Shown: piece after piece, positions 55,448 to 64,000 of the stretch
Position numbering within the stretch: position 1 is the stretch's first letter
Layout: each line of letters begins with the position of its first letter
Source of the DNA: an uncultured Alistipes sp.
GTDB lineage: Bacteria > Bacteroidota > Bacteroidia > Bacteroidales > Rikenellaceae
Assembly (NCBI GenBank): GCA_900545315.1
Contig: UQYM01000010.1
Location: forward strand, 3,053 to 67,052
Direction of reading: 5' to 3'
DNA: 64,000 bases
Notes under the pieces: generated by a model
Seen by the model: only the letters and a program-made list of their open reading frames with translations
Database searches by the model: none
What the model was told of the DNA's origin: nothing
Program-made: the position numbers and the translations under genes

Positions 55448-57376
55448 ATGTCCGAACCGGTTGTCGAGCGCTATCACGCCATCCTCAAACAGTATTGGGG
55501 ATACGATTCGTTCCGTCCCCTGCAACTCGAAGCGATCAAATCGGTCGCTTCGGGAGAGGATACGCTTGTTCTGATGCCAACCGGTGGCGGAAAATCAATC
55601 ATTTACCAGGTCCCCACACTGGCCTCAACCGGAATTTGTATCGTCATCACGCCGCTCATCGCCCTGATGAAGGATCAGGTGGACCGACTAAAAAGCCGAC
55701 GTATCCTGGCCGAAGCAATCCACACCGGCCGAAGCCATCGGGAAATTGACCGGATCCTCGACAACTGCATCTACGGCGATGTCAAATTCCTCTACATCGC
55801 CCCGGAACGAATCGACAGCGAAATGTTCCGAACGCGTTGCGCCCGCATGAATGTCTCCCTGATTGCCGTCGATGAGGCCCACTGCATTTCACAATGGGGG
55901 TATGACTTCCGCCCCTCCTACCTGCAAATCGCACGACTGCGGGAACTCTGCCCCGATACCCCCGTACTGGCCCTGACCGCTTCGGCTACTCCCAAGGTGG
56001 CCGAAGATATCATGTATCGGCTCCGATTCGCCAAACCCAACATCAAACGGATGAGCTTTGCCCGTCAGAACCTCTCCTACGTGGTCCGACACACCGAAGA
56101 CAAACGGGAGCACCTGCTGCGAATCATTAACAACGTACCCGGATCGGGTATCGTCTATGTCCGCACCCGCGAAAAGAGCGAAACAATCGCCAAACTGCTA
56201 CAAGAGAACGGAATCTCCGCCGATTTTTACCACGGCGGTCTGGGATTTCTGAGTCGCAGCCTCAAACAGGAACAATGGATCAAAGGACAAAGCCGCGTGA
56301 TGGTTGCCACCAATGCGTTCGGTATGGGAATCGACAAGGCCGATGTACGTTTCGTCATCCATTACGACATTTGCGACTCGCTGGAGGCATACTACCAGGA
56401 GGCAGGTCGGGCCGGACGAGACGGCAAGTCCGCGTATGCAGTCCTGTTAGTATCGGGCGACGATCCATCTCGGGCCAGTCAACGCCTGCAGCTCGAATTT
56501 CCTCCCATTGATGCCATCCGAACCGTCTACGAAAAGCTCTTCAACTACCTGCAAGTGGCCATCGGAGAGGGGAAACGCCGTTCCTTTTCGTTTAATATCC
56601 ACGACTTTACCTCGCGGATGAAACTGTATCCCCCGGCCGCACTCATCGCACTCAAAATCTTACAACAAAACGGCTACCTGATCCTGACCGACGAAACCGA
56701 CAATCCACCCCGCATTCGCTTTATCGTACAACGGGACGACCTCTACCGCATACGGGTCATCCGCCGGGAACTGGACCACATCATCACCGTCCTGCTTCGC
56801 CAATATGCCGGGCTGTTCAGCGACTTCGTTCCCATCGACGAACAGGAGGTCGCACACCTCTCCGGGTACCAGGTCGAACATGTCCGCGAGCTGTTCAAAC
56901 AGCTCTGGCAACTGCATATCATCCGGTATATCCCGAGCAATCGCAGCCCGATGCTGATCCTGACCGAAGAGCGTCTGCCCGAAGAGGATGTCCGCATCGC
57001 TCCCGAAAGCTACAGACTCCGCCAAGAGATCACCCGAGAACATATCGACGCCATCTTCCGGTACGCCAACAACCAAACCGAATGCCGCAGTCTGGTCATT
57101 CAACACTACTTCGGAGAACAGAGTTCCGTGCCTTGTGGACGTTGCGACATCTGCCTCGAGCACCGTAAGCACCAAAACGCTACCCAACTCTCCAACACCC
57201 AAAAACAGATTCGCACCCAATTGCTGGAACGACTCTCAAACAACCCGCTCACCGTCAAACAACTCGCCGATCGTATGTTCGTGCCGATCGACACCATTCT
57301 GAAGGAGATCACCGCCCTGATCCAAGAGCAGAAAATAATCGAGGATAAAGGTGGAAAACTGCAGATAAATCGGTAA
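55448..57376 (+). CDS. recQ: ATP-dependent DNA helicase RecQ
   Basis: 642 residues. Walker A MPTGGGKSIIYQVP (43-56), DEAH box VDEAHCISQWGYDFRPSYL, the arginine-finger motif QEAGRAGRDG, and a RecQ zinc site (CRSLVIQHYFGE then CGRCDIC). A winged-helix region follows, then an extra ~60-residue C-terminal winged-helix-like end in place of an evident HRDC domain. It unwinds DNA at stalled forks. Confidence 0.95.
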   Translation: MSEPVVERYHAILKQYWGYDSFRPLQLEAIKSVASGEDTLVLMPTGGGKSIIYQVPTLASTGICIVITPLIALMKDQVDRLKSRRILAEAIHTGRSHREIDRILDNCIYGDVKFLYIAPERIDSEMFRTRCARMNVSLIAVDEAHCISQWGYDFRPSYLQIARLRELCPDTPVLALTASATPKVAEDIMYRLRFAKPNIKRMSFARQNLSYVVRHTEDKREHLLRIINNVPGSGIVYVRTREKSETIAKLLQENGISADFYHGGLGFLSRSLKQEQWIKGQSRVMVATNAFGMGIDKADVRFVIHYDICDSLEAYYQEAGRAGRDGKSAYAVLLVSGDDPSRASQRLQLEFPPIDAIRTVYEKLFNYLQVAIGEGKRRSFSFNIHDFTSRMKLYPPAALIALKILQQNGYLILTDETDNPPRIRFIVQRDDLYRIRVIRRELDHIITVLLRQYAGLFSDFVPIDEQEVAHLSGYQVEHVRELFKQLWQLHIIRYIPSNRSPMLILTEERLPEEDVRIAPESYRLRQEITREHIDAIFRYANNQTECRSLVIQHYFGEQSSVPCGRCDICLEHRKHQNATQLSNTQKQIRTQLLERLSNNPLTVKQLADRMFVPIDTILKEITALIQEQKIIEDKGGKLQINR

Positions 57377-57388
57377 CTTTGGCGCGCA

Positions 57389-57970
57389 ATGCCAAAATTT
57401 CAGGAGAGTATAACCAGCGAAGAGGTCAATGCACTTCCGATCGGTGCGTTCCACGGCGAAATCGTCGTGGTAGATACTCCCCAGGCTATTGTCGAGGCCG
57501 CTGCCTACCTCAGCGCACAACCCCTGATCGGATTCGATACCGAAACCCGCCCCTCGTTTTCCAAAGGCGTCTCCAACAAAATCTCCCTGCTGCAACTCTC
57601 GTCCGAAGAACGGGCCTTCCTGTTCCGACTCAACAAAGTAGCACTCGAACGCCCGCTGCTGCGTCTGCTGGAGAGCTCCAAAACCATCAAAATCGGGGCA
57701 GCCATCCGGGACGACATACGAGGTCTGCAAAAGCTGCGCTGTTTCACCCCAAAAGGTTTTATTGACCTGCAAAGTCTGGTCGGTAAATACGGAATCAATG
57801 AATTGAGCCTCCGCAAGATGGCAGCCATCACCCTGCAAATCAAGATCTCAAAAGCCCAACGGCTCAGCAACTGGGAAGCCGCTACCCTAACCCCAGCCCA
57901 ACAACTTTACGCCGCAACCGATGCCTGGGTAAGCCGAGAGATCTATGTCCGACTGACCCAACAGCAGTAA
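57389..57970 (+). CDS. 3'-5' exonuclease, DEDDy type
   Basis: 193 residues. Exonuclease motifs in order: IGFDTETRPSF (DxE), IGAAIRDDIRGL and YAATDAWVSREIY (the Y-x3-D of DEDDy), as in RNase D-like and WRN-type domains. No other domain is attached. Twelve bases after recQ, so probably co-expressed; a helicase plus exonuclease pair recalls the fused WRN protein, by analogy only. Confidence 0.9.
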   Translation: MPKFQESITSEEVNALPIGAFHGEIVVVDTPQAIVEAAAYLSAQPLIGFDTETRPSFSKGVSNKISLLQLSSEERAFLFRLNKVALERPLLRLLESSKTIKIGAAIRDDIRGLQKLRCFTPKGFIDLQSLVGKYGINELSLRKMAAITLQIKISKAQRLSNWEAATLTPAQQLYAATDAWVSREIYVRLTQQQ

Positions 57971-58128
57971 CCAAGCCTCAACCCGCAAAGAGGTTCCCAT
58001 ACGACGAACAGCCCTTTGCAACAGTAACAGCAACCTCTCACCAAGACGACCAATACACCCTCCGATAACATTTTACCGAGAATAAATAATTGTCCCGATA
58101 GGAGCCTTGCCCCAAGAACCCAATCGCT

Positions 58129-59472
58129 ATGTCCAAGTCAAAAGCCGTCCATTCCATTCCCCCTGCTGCACAACGCAACGGTGCAAAGTCAAACGTCGCA
58201 GCCGCTGCCCCAAAAGCAATAGCTAACAGCGAAATATTGCCCGAAACCACTGCCGCATCCTCCCTCACCGATACCCCCAATACTCCTACTGCACGGCTGA
58301 TCCTGCGGCGTGGCAAAGAGGAGTCCTTGCGGCGTTTCCACCCGTGGATCTTCTCCGGCGCCATCTACCGCATGGAGGGCTCTCCGGCCGAAGGTGATCT
58401 CGTGGACCTGTTCACCTCGCAGGGAGAGTTTATCGCCCGGGGACACTATCAGATCGGATCAATCACCGTCAGGGTTCTCTCGTTTGCCGACGAGGCCATC
58501 GATCAGGCGTGGTGGAACCAACGTATCGAGCAGGCCTACCGCATGCGGCAAGCCCTCGGTTTGACAGACAACCCTCAAACCACCTGCTACCGGCTGGTGC
58601 ACGGCGAGGGCGATTCATTACCGGGATTGGTGATCGACATCTACGGCCCGACAGCGGTCGTACAATGCCATAGTGTCGGCATGTACCGCAGCCGAAAAGC
58701 CATCTGCACCGCCCTGAGAAGAGTATATGGCCCGAAAATTTGCTCAATTTTCGACAAAAGCGGCGGCACCCTCCCCTACAATGCCGGCCTCAACGCCCAG
58801 GATGGATACCTGTGGGGAGAAGCCAATGCCAGCTCAGAACCGGTTCTGGAGAACGGGAACCGTTTTATGGTCAACTGGGTACGGGGACAAAAAACCGGAT
58901 TCTTCATCGATCAGCGTGAAAACCGGGAGCTGGTCAAACGTTACGCCAAAGGACGTACCGTCCTCAACACCTTCTGTTACACCGGCGGATTTTCGGTCTA
59001 TGCTCTGGCTGGAGGAGCGTTGCAAGTGGATTCGGTCGATAGCTCGGAACAGGCCGTCGAACTGGCTGCACAAAACGTCACGCTGAACTTCGGAGAGCAG
59101 GCCCCACATCGGGCCATTGCACAAGATGCCTTCGATTACCTCCGCAAAATGGATGATCGTTACGATCTGATTATTCTCGATCCGCCGGCATTCGCCAAAC
59201 ACCACAAAGTGTTGGGTAATGCCCTCCAAGGCTACAAACGGCTCAACGCCCAGGCCTTCCGCCAAATCAAACCGGGCGGCATTCTCTTCACCTTCAGCTG
59301 CTCACAAGCCGTCAATCGGGAACAGTTCCGCATGGCCGTATTCTCCGCAGCAGCCATTGCCGGTCGCAACGTCCGTATTCTGCACCAACTCACCCAACCG
59401 GCCGACCACCCGGTCAACATCTACCATCCGGAAGGCGAATACCTCAAAGGGCTCGTCCTTTACGTCGAATAG
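58129..59472 (+). CDS. rlmI: 23S rRNA m5C methyltransferase RlmI-like
   Basis: 447 residues. After a ~55-residue low-complexity N-terminus comes a PUA-like part (LRRGKEESLRRFHPWIFSGA), then the Rossmann methyltransferase with TFCYTGGFSVYALAGGALQV and LDPPAFAKHH; the catalytic cysteine motif FTFSCSQAV is kept. E. coli RlmI (396 residues) makes m5C1962 in 23S rRNA. The true start may lie later than ATG 58129, but no other ATG is available before the PUA part. Confidence 0.88.
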   Translation: MSKSKAVHSIPPAAQRNGAKSNVAAAAPKAIANSEILPETTAASSLTDTPNTPTARLILRRGKEESLRRFHPWIFSGAIYRMEGSPAEGDLVDLFTSQGEFIARGHYQIGSITVRVLSFADEAIDQAWWNQRIEQAYRMRQALGLTDNPQTTCYRLVHGEGDSLPGLVIDIYGPTAVVQCHSVGMYRSRKAICTALRRVYGPKICSIFDKSGGTLPYNAGLNAQDGYLWGEANASSEPVLENGNRFMVNWVRGQKTGFFIDQRENRELVKRYAKGRTVLNTFCYTGGFSVYALAGGALQVDSVDSSEQAVELAAQNVTLNFGEQAPHRAIAQDAFDYLRKMDDRYDLIILDPPAFAKHHKVLGNALQGYKRLNAQAFRQIKPGGILFTFSCSQAVNREQFRMAVFSAAAIAGRNVRILHQLTQPADHPVNIYHPEGEYLKGLVLYVE

Positions 59473-59550
59473 TCCACGCGGGGAGCCATCCCAAACAAAA
59501 CGGGAGCGCCCAACAGAAAGATAAAACAATCCGGGAAGTAGCCAAAGTAG

Positions 59551-59567
59551 TTTTTTTTGGGGGGGGG
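59551..59567 (+). repeat. T8-G9 homopolymer tract
   Basis: Eight T followed by nine G, in non-coding DNA; prone to length change or sequencing error. Confidence 0.9.
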
Positions 59568-59682
59568 AGGTGGAAGGGAAGGCCTTCCAATCCTTCGATT
59601 CAAGCAGCAAAGAGACGATCAGTTGCTCGGCGTGTCAACCGGTCGGCAGCTCGTCTAACCGGGTAAATCCGGTCGCCACTTT

Positions 59683-60130
59683 CAGAAGGTTCCAATAGAC
59701 CCAATTTCATAAACCGGCATGCTCTATCCCTGGCTCCTCTGGGCAGAAAGGTCCGGATAGCCGCGCGTGTCCAGAGCAAAACAGACCGATAGGATTAACC
59801 AACACGGGGCAGGACGGGCGGGACAGGATTGGGCCACAGGATCGAACAAGCCCCGACTAGAAACTGAACAAGATCCATCCCCCTAAGGCGAGTCTGGGCG
59901 GCACTTGCAGGAGGTGCCAACAGTCCCAACTGCATAAACCGGCTTACCTATACCTCACCCCCTCTGGGCAGGACAGGTTCTAACAACCGCAACAGAACCA
60001 GAGCCAAACCGAACTGAAAAGATAACCAACCTGGGGCAGAACGGGCGGGACAGGATTGGGCCATAGGATCGGACAAGCCCCGACCAGAAACTGAACCGGA
60101 CTCGCCCCCGTTGGGGAGTCCGATCGGCAT
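59683..60130 (+). repeat. Degenerate tandem duplication, period about 225 bp
   Basis: Two copies (about 59,683-59,905 and 59,908-60,130) share CATAAACCGGC, CCTCTGGGCAG, GGGCGGGACAGGATTGGGCC and GACAAGCCCCGAC-like blocks at offsets of 225-227 bases. Confidence 0.8.
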
Positions 60131-60145
60131 TTCCCCTACAACACA

Positions 60146-60240
60146 TTAGGGGGACTGAGAGTTTCCCCCACACTGGTACTAAGACACGGACCAGACTCCT
60201 ACGGGAAGTAGCCGTGAGGGAGATTGGTCAATGGACGCAA
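60146..60240 (+). pseudogene. Relic fragment of 16S rRNA (around E. coli 305-395)
   Basis: Bases 60168-60240 align without gaps to the conserved 16S segment covering CACACTGGTACTGAGACACG, ACTCCTACGGGAGGCAGCAG (the universal primer site) and ATTGGTCAATGGACGCAAG, with six mismatches, by my recollection of Rikenellaceae 16S. The bases before (GGGGACTGAGAG to CCCCCACA) continue the match more loosely, and the sequence after 60,240 diverges. It cannot be a functional rRNA: the primer site is changed at three positions and the rest of the gene is absent. Confidence 0.85.
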
Positions 60241-60436
60241 GAAGGCTCAATCGGACACGACCAAAGATTCCACGTCTCCAAACAGAGACTGTGCAGGATA
60301 TGTCCACAAACTGAACAAGACCCAACCCAAAGCTGCACAAGCCGGCCCAAATCCACAACACCAAACGGCATGGAATCAACCGAACAGTCTCTCTAATGCC
60401 ACACCTCGCACTCTCATCTTTTTCTGCTCCGAACAC

Positions 60437-60473
60437 ATAAAAAGCCCCCTGCATCATATCGATGCAGGGGGCC
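60437..60473 (-). terminator. Terminator of tdh
   Basis: Perfect 12-bp stem (60444-60455 with 60461-60472) and a T-run on the minus strand; about 130 bases after the stop codon. Confidence 0.8.
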
Positions 60474-60604
60474 TATTTTGCTATCTGTTGGTTTCGTGAT
60501 GAACCCTTTATTATATTCCAGGGAATCGTTCGCAGCCGTTACGCCACACTGAGCATTGCACTTTACCCTCGATCCACCCGGGCGATCACGAACCCAGTCG
60601 CCAA

Positions 60605-61561
60605 TTACAAGAGACCTTTAGCCTTCTTCTCGCGGATCTTCTCCAGCATATCGACCGACATCGAAGCCAAATCCCACTTCGGAGCCCAACCCCACTCCTC
60701 ACGAGCGCAGGTGTCATCCAACGAATTGGGCCAGCTGCGAGCAATACTCTCCTTCACCGGATCAACATTGTAATCCATCGTAAAGCCCGGAACCAACTTC
60801 TTCACCTGCTCGCAAATAATCTCCGGAGTAAAGCTCATCGACGCAATGTTGAAACTGTTGCGGTGAATCAACTTCGAAGGATCTGCCTCCATCAACTCTA
60901 CACAAGCACGCAAAGCATCCGGCATGTACATCATATCCATATATACATCCGATGGAACCGGACAGGTGAATTTGCCATTCTTAACCGCCTCATAGAAGAT
61001 CTCCACAGCATAATCTGTCGTTCCGCCACCCGGAAGCGTTACATTTGAAATCAGGCCTGGGAAACGGACACTGCGGGCATCCACACCAAAACGAGTATAA
61101 TAGTAATCACCAAGCAGCTCTCCTGTCACCTTGCAGACACCATACATGGTGGTCGGACGCATCAAAGTATCCTGCGGGGTTTTATCCTTAGGAGTCGAGG
61201 GACCAAAAGCTCCAATTGAACTGGGGGTGAAAACGGCACATTTATATTCACGGGCAATCTCGAGCGAATTCATCAAAGCCCCGATGTTGATCTGCCATGC
61301 TTTCTGAGGAATCTTCTCTCCAGTTGCACTCAACAAAGCAACCAAGTTGAAAATCGCATCAATCTTGTATTTGCTTACAATCTCTGCAAAAGCCTTTGTA
61401 TCCAAAGCATCCAGATGTTCGAAAGGACCTGACTCTCCAAGTGCGGGACACTCGCGCATATCCGATGCAACAACATTGGACTCCCCATAAATGCTTCTCA
61501 GATAAACAGTCAATTCGGAACCAATCTGTCCGCCAGCTCCTACGATCAATATTCTCTTCAT
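60605..61561 (-). CDS. tdh: L-threonine 3-dehydrogenase, SDR (epimerase-like) type
   Basis: 318 residues. N-terminal NAD loop ILIVGAGGQIGSEL (4-17), catalytic Y-x3-K in TMYGVCKVTGEL near 139, and the SDR-TDH loop RFPGLISNVTLPGGGTTDYA that distinguishes this family from UDP-galactose epimerases. It oxidises L-threonine to 2-amino-3-ketobutyrate. No kbl gene is adjacent. Own promoter and terminator, so monocistronic. Confidence 0.92.
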   Translation of the reverse strand: MKRILIVGAGGQIGSELTVYLRSIYGESNVVASDMRECPALGESGPFEHLDALDTKAFAEIVSKYKIDAIFNLVALLSATGEKIPQKAWQINIGALMNSLEIAREYKCAVFTPSSIGAFGPSTPKDKTPQDTLMRPTTMYGVCKVTGELLGDYYYTRFGVDARSVRFPGLISNVTLPGGGTTDYAVEIFYEAVKNGKFTCPVPSDVYMDMMYMPDALRACVELMEADPSKLIHRNSFNIASMSFTPEIICEQVKKLVPGFTMDYNVDPVKESIARSWPNSLDDTCAREEWGWAPKWDLASMSVDMLEKIREKKAKGLL

Positions 61562-61622
61562 GATTCGGTATAGTTTTTTTACAGTTTTTAGGTTCTATAC
61601 GGTTCTCAACCTTTTGCTGGCG

Positions 61623-61630
61623 CAAAAATA
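61623..61630 (-). promoter_or_regulatory. -7 element of tdh
   Basis: Minus-strand TATTTTTG, 61 bases before the start; the -33 is not clear. Confidence 0.5.
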
Positions 61631-61670
61631 CGCTTTTTTAATCAAACTATAACTGAATATTACAATTCTA

Positions 61671-63596
61671 TTAAAATTTACTGTTACTCTCAAACCTTGA
61701 ATCTTTCTGAAAATCTTCAGGCGTTCGGTTAAAAATTTCTCGAATTAACTGCATGTTAAACTTTGGAGTACGATCATAATTATAAATACCATTTTGCTCC
61801 TGCTCCACATCGGTTAATTGAGTATAACAATACCCTCCTACTTTATCTCCATGCACCAATACCGCATCTACTTGTCCTTTTAGTCGAGCATAAAACTCAG
61901 CCATTGTCTGCGGCGCATTACCATATCCCCATGACATAGTATTATCATTACCTACTTGCTGTGATTGATCCGATGACCATTTAATGCCACCAAATTCGTC
62001 TACAATAAATGGCTTCTGACCATCATATTCGGGAAATTCATATCGGACTTTGTCAGGCAATTGGTTACAACCCGTATTATACATAGGAACTTGCGGCCAA
62101 TATTGGTGCTTATAAAACTCATCTCGTTGTCTATCATAAATTTTAACCCTTAGTAAATCAGGATCTTGTTCATAACAATGTATCGTCCACAAATCAGTCT
62201 TCACATGCACGGCCCCGCTAACATCATTGACTGGCCGAGTTGGGTCAAGCTGTTTGGTTAAATCATACACATCTGCAACCAAACGAGGATAATGATAACG
62301 ATCGGGCCAAAATTGTTCATTTAACGGCGTCCATATCACTATTGACGGATGATTCCGATCACGGATAATCAGATCTCTCCACTCGGATAAAAAATTACGT
62401 CCTGCTACAGGATTATTCAAATCCATCCCCCAACAAGCCATTTCTCCCCATGTCAAATAACCTAATTTATCTGCCCAATAATGATAACGTTCTTCAAAAG
62501 CTTTCTGATGCAACCGAGCTCCATTGAAACCCGCTTGTTTACCCAATTCAATATCCCTTTTCAGAGCTTCGTCTGTAGGTGCCGTCCAAATACCATCCGG
62601 ATAAAAACCTTGATCCAATACCAGCCTTTGGTAATAAGGCTTGTTATTAAGGTAGATCTTATTGTCCTCGATATGTATCTTACGCATACCCACATATGAT
62701 CGCACTTCATCGATTACCTCACCATGGGAGTTGATTACACGATAATGTATGTCATATAAAAACGGTGATTCGGGACTCCATAACTTAACATTACGAATAG
62801 GTAGAACAGCCACAGAACTATTCGATGCCGCGACATCAGCTTTACTTACGATTTTCGAACCATCGTAAACCTCTATCTGCAACCGATTCTCCGATTCATG
62901 TCGGAATCGCGGATAAATTACCAGCTGCTGTTGATCAATATCCGTCACTGTATGCACAGACATCAAACCAGCAGGATCCACAGCCTCCATCCAAACAGTT
63001 TGCCATATACCAGTAGTTCGAGTATAATTACAATCTTTGGAAGCATAACACAAACTCTGTTTACCCGCCCCCTGCAATACAGAACGGACATCACTGGATA
63101 CATAAACGACAAGATGATGCGTAGAACCCGCTTGTACATAAGGAGTCAAATCGACACTGAATGAAGTGCTTCCCCCAAAGTGCCGCCCGACAAACTGACC
63201 ATCAATATAAATTTCAGCTTCATTATAAACCGCTCCAAAATTGAGTAATATATCTTTATTCTGCCATGCTAATGGAATATCCAGTACACGATGATACCAC
63301 ATGTATGGAATAAAATCAGTGTAACCAATTCCCGATAGTTGGCTTTCTGGACAAAAAGGAACCGTAATTTTCCCCTCAAACGAAGTAGCAGCCTCGTATC
63401 CCCGTTCAATACCCGAACCAACCAAATCAAAAACATAATCCCAAGTACCGTTCAGATTTATCCAAGTCTCACGTTCAAACTGGGGACGTGGATATTCCGG
63501 GCGAGGAATAGCAGCCATGATGTTATTGTCAAAAATAGACATAATAACCAACAACAATATGCCTACATTAACTTGTTTTATCCTCCGTTTTAACAT
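61671..63596 (-). CDS. Exported GH2-family glycoside hydrolase
   Basis: 641 residues with a hydrophobic N-terminal signal (about 10-29). Sugar-binding domain (WINLNGTWDYVFD near 45), Ig-like domain, then the TIM barrel with the acid/base Glu427 in NHPSIVIWTPLNEQFWP and the nucleophile Glu534 in PFIVDEFGG. GH2 includes beta-galactosidases, glucuronidases and mannosidases; which one applies is unclear. The gene is clearly richer in A/T than its neighbours, suggesting later acquisition. No SusC/D or regulator is next to it. Confidence 0.88.
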   Translation of the reverse strand: MLKRRIKQVNVGILLLVIMSIFDNNIMAAIPRPEYPRPQFERETWINLNGTWDYVFDLVGSGIERGYEAATSFEGKITVPFCPESQLSGIGYTDFIPYMWYHRVLDIPLAWQNKDILLNFGAVYNEAEIYIDGQFVGRHFGGSTSFSVDLTPYVQAGSTHHLVVYVSSDVRSVLQGAGKQSLCYASKDCNYTRTTGIWQTVWMEAVDPAGLMSVHTVTDIDQQQLVIYPRFRHESENRLQIEVYDGSKIVSKADVAASNSSVAVLPIRNVKLWSPESPFLYDIHYRVINSHGEVIDEVRSYVGMRKIHIEDNKIYLNNKPYYQRLVLDQGFYPDGIWTAPTDEALKRDIELGKQAGFNGARLHQKAFEERYHYWADKLGYLTWGEMACWGMDLNNPVAGRNFLSEWRDLIIRDRNHPSIVIWTPLNEQFWPDRYHYPRLVADVYDLTKQLDPTRPVNDVSGAVHVKTDLWTIHCYEQDPDLLRVKIYDRQRDEFYKHQYWPQVPMYNTGCNQLPDKVRYEFPEYDGQKPFIVDEFGGIKWSSDQSQQVGNDNTMSWGYGNAPQTMAEFYARLKGQVDAVLVHGDKVGGYCYTQLTDVEQEQNGIYNYDRTPKFNMQLIREIFNRTPEDFQKDSRFESNSKF

Positions 63597-63624
63597 TTCA
63601 ATTAATTTTAATGTTTAAGTCCTA

Positions 63625-63656
63625 CAAACATAAACTAATTCTCATTGGATTACAAA
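63625..63656 (-). promoter_or_regulatory. Promoter of the GH2 gene
   Basis: Minus-strand TTTG (63653-63656), exactly 20 bases, TATGTTTG (63625-63632): full consensus, 28 bases before the start codon. Confidence 0.75.
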
Positions 63657-63894
63657 TCTTCAATATTACCCTACCAATATAGCTCTGTCATTATAAAAAC
63701 GCCTATTTTTGAATACTTCTCACAAACACGAAACAACACATAAGCAATTTTAAGATCTTTCAACTATTTTGATGCATAAAATTTCAGCATTGCGCGCAAA
63801 TCAATTTAGTACTCATCAGCAGGTGTTTAAGCAATCAAAATGTTCTTCATCCAATACGCAACTATAAATATTTACTAAAAAAACGCCCAAGAGT

Positions 63895-63925
63895 TTTGCA
63901 GAATAAAAAAAGATACTTACTTTTG
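63895..63925 (+). promoter_or_regulatory. Promoter of the tRNA-Thr gene
   Basis: TTTG (63895-63898), 19-base spacer, TACTTTTG (63918-63925), ending 22 bases before the tRNA. Confidence 0.8.
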
Positions 63926-63947
63926 TGCCGCTGAAAGGGTAAAACCT

Positions 63948-64000
63948 GCCGATGTAGCTCAGTTGGCCAGAGCAGCTGATTTGTAATCAGCTGGTCGGGG
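63948..64000 (+). tRNA. tRNA-Thr (anticodon TGT), cut by the window end
   Basis: Acceptor strand GCCGATG, TA, D-stem GCTC/GAGC, then the anticodon arm GCTGA-TTTGTAA-TCAGC with anticodon TGT (codon ACA). The variable and T arms lie beyond the window. Confidence 0.95.

Larger units (their letters stand above)
59473..60604. other. 1.1-kb gene-free region of decayed DNA
   Basis: No supported gene on either strand. Contains a T8G9 tract (59551-59567), a degenerate tandem duplication, a relic of 16S rRNA and the terminator of tdh. Confidence 0.7.
63597..63947. other. AT-rich gene-free interval between GH2 and tRNA-Thr
   Basis: No gene. Holds the divergent promoters of the GH2 gene and the tRNA. 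Confidence 0.7.

Noticed and set aside
57374..57381. TAACTTTG at the end of recQ as a promoter of the exonuclease gene
   Set aside because: It lies only 8 bases from the start codon and has no -33 partner; chance match over the recQ stop codon.
59473..60604. Complete rRNA gene or tRNA in the gene-free region
   Set aside because: Only about 95 bases of 16S similarity are present and no tRNA fold was found.

Overview
This window looks like a chromosomal stretch of a Bacteroidota bacterium, most likely a Rikenellaceae/Alistipes-type gut organism. Seen directly: several genes follow the Bacteroidota promoter form TTTG-N19-21-TAnnTTTG, Shine-Dalgarno sequences are scarce, lipoproteins and outer-membrane barrels are common, and a short relic of 16S rRNA at about 60.15-60.24 kb closely resembles Rikenellaceae 16S as I remember it. 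A cysteate synthase homologue fits too, since sulfonolipids built from cysteate are characteristic of Alistipes and relatives. Genus level is inference. I see no prophage, insertion sequence, CRISPR array, restriction system or recognisable defence island; this is mostly core chromosome with well-defined hairpin terminators and some gene-free decaying stretches.

Layout. 0-5 kb: end of a TonB-dependent receptor, a six-helix channel with an abnormal selectivity filter, and a Dcu-type C4-dicarboxylate transporter. 5-8 kb: ppk1-ppx polyphosphate operon. 8.4-9.7 kb: cysteate synthase. 10-13.3 kb: NhaD antiporter, divergent from a lipoprotein plus small barrel protein of unknown function. 13.7-16.3 kb: AlkD-like protein, DUF4831 protein and tRNA methyltransferase TrmN6. 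16.7-21.9 kb: two FKBP-like lipoproteins, a PiT phosphate transporter with a PhoU-like tail, and ruvA. 22-26.6 kb: an OmpH-family lipoprotein gene broken by a one-base frameshift, then a tight YbbR-like/coaE/folP cluster and lolD/TIGR02757. 27-34.6 kb: BASS transporter, an rRNA-modification pair (SAM methyltransferase, RlhA), then NSS and CstA transporters.

35.4-38.7 kb holds an overlapping pair of uncharacterised envelope genes (lipoprotein and DUF5723 barrel). 38.9-42 kb: ychF and gltX, followed by about 1 kb without genes. 43-46.8 kb: a secreted GH106-like alpha-L-rhamnosidase. 47-48.4 kb: HdeD-like protein and rpmI-rplT, here lacking the usual infC/thrS neighbours. 48.9-53.5 kb: YeiH-type exporter with its LysR gene and a convincing promoter/operator region, then miaB and yitT. 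54-59.5 kb: plsY, an exported nitroreductase, recQ, a DEDDy exonuclease and an RlmI-type methyltransferase. 59.5-60.6 kb: gene-free DNA with a 225-bp degenerate tandem duplication and the 16S relic. 60.6-64 kb: SDR-type threonine dehydrogenase, an AT-rich GH2 enzyme, and a tRNA-Thr(TGT) cut by the window end.

How the genes fit together: polyphosphate synthesis and hydrolysis plus PiT form a phosphate theme; cysteate synthase and YeiE/YeiH-like genes, about 40 kb apart, may both touch sulfite metabolism (inference); RlhA, the two COG1092 methyltransferases, TrmN6 and MiaB are RNA modification genes; the transporters suit an anaerobic, Na+-using, peptide- and dicarboxylate-consuming gut lifestyle. 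The items I judge most worth follow-up are the 16S relic, the channel with the TVGANV filter, the ompH frameshift, the YeiH operator region and the two uncharacterised envelope gene pairs.
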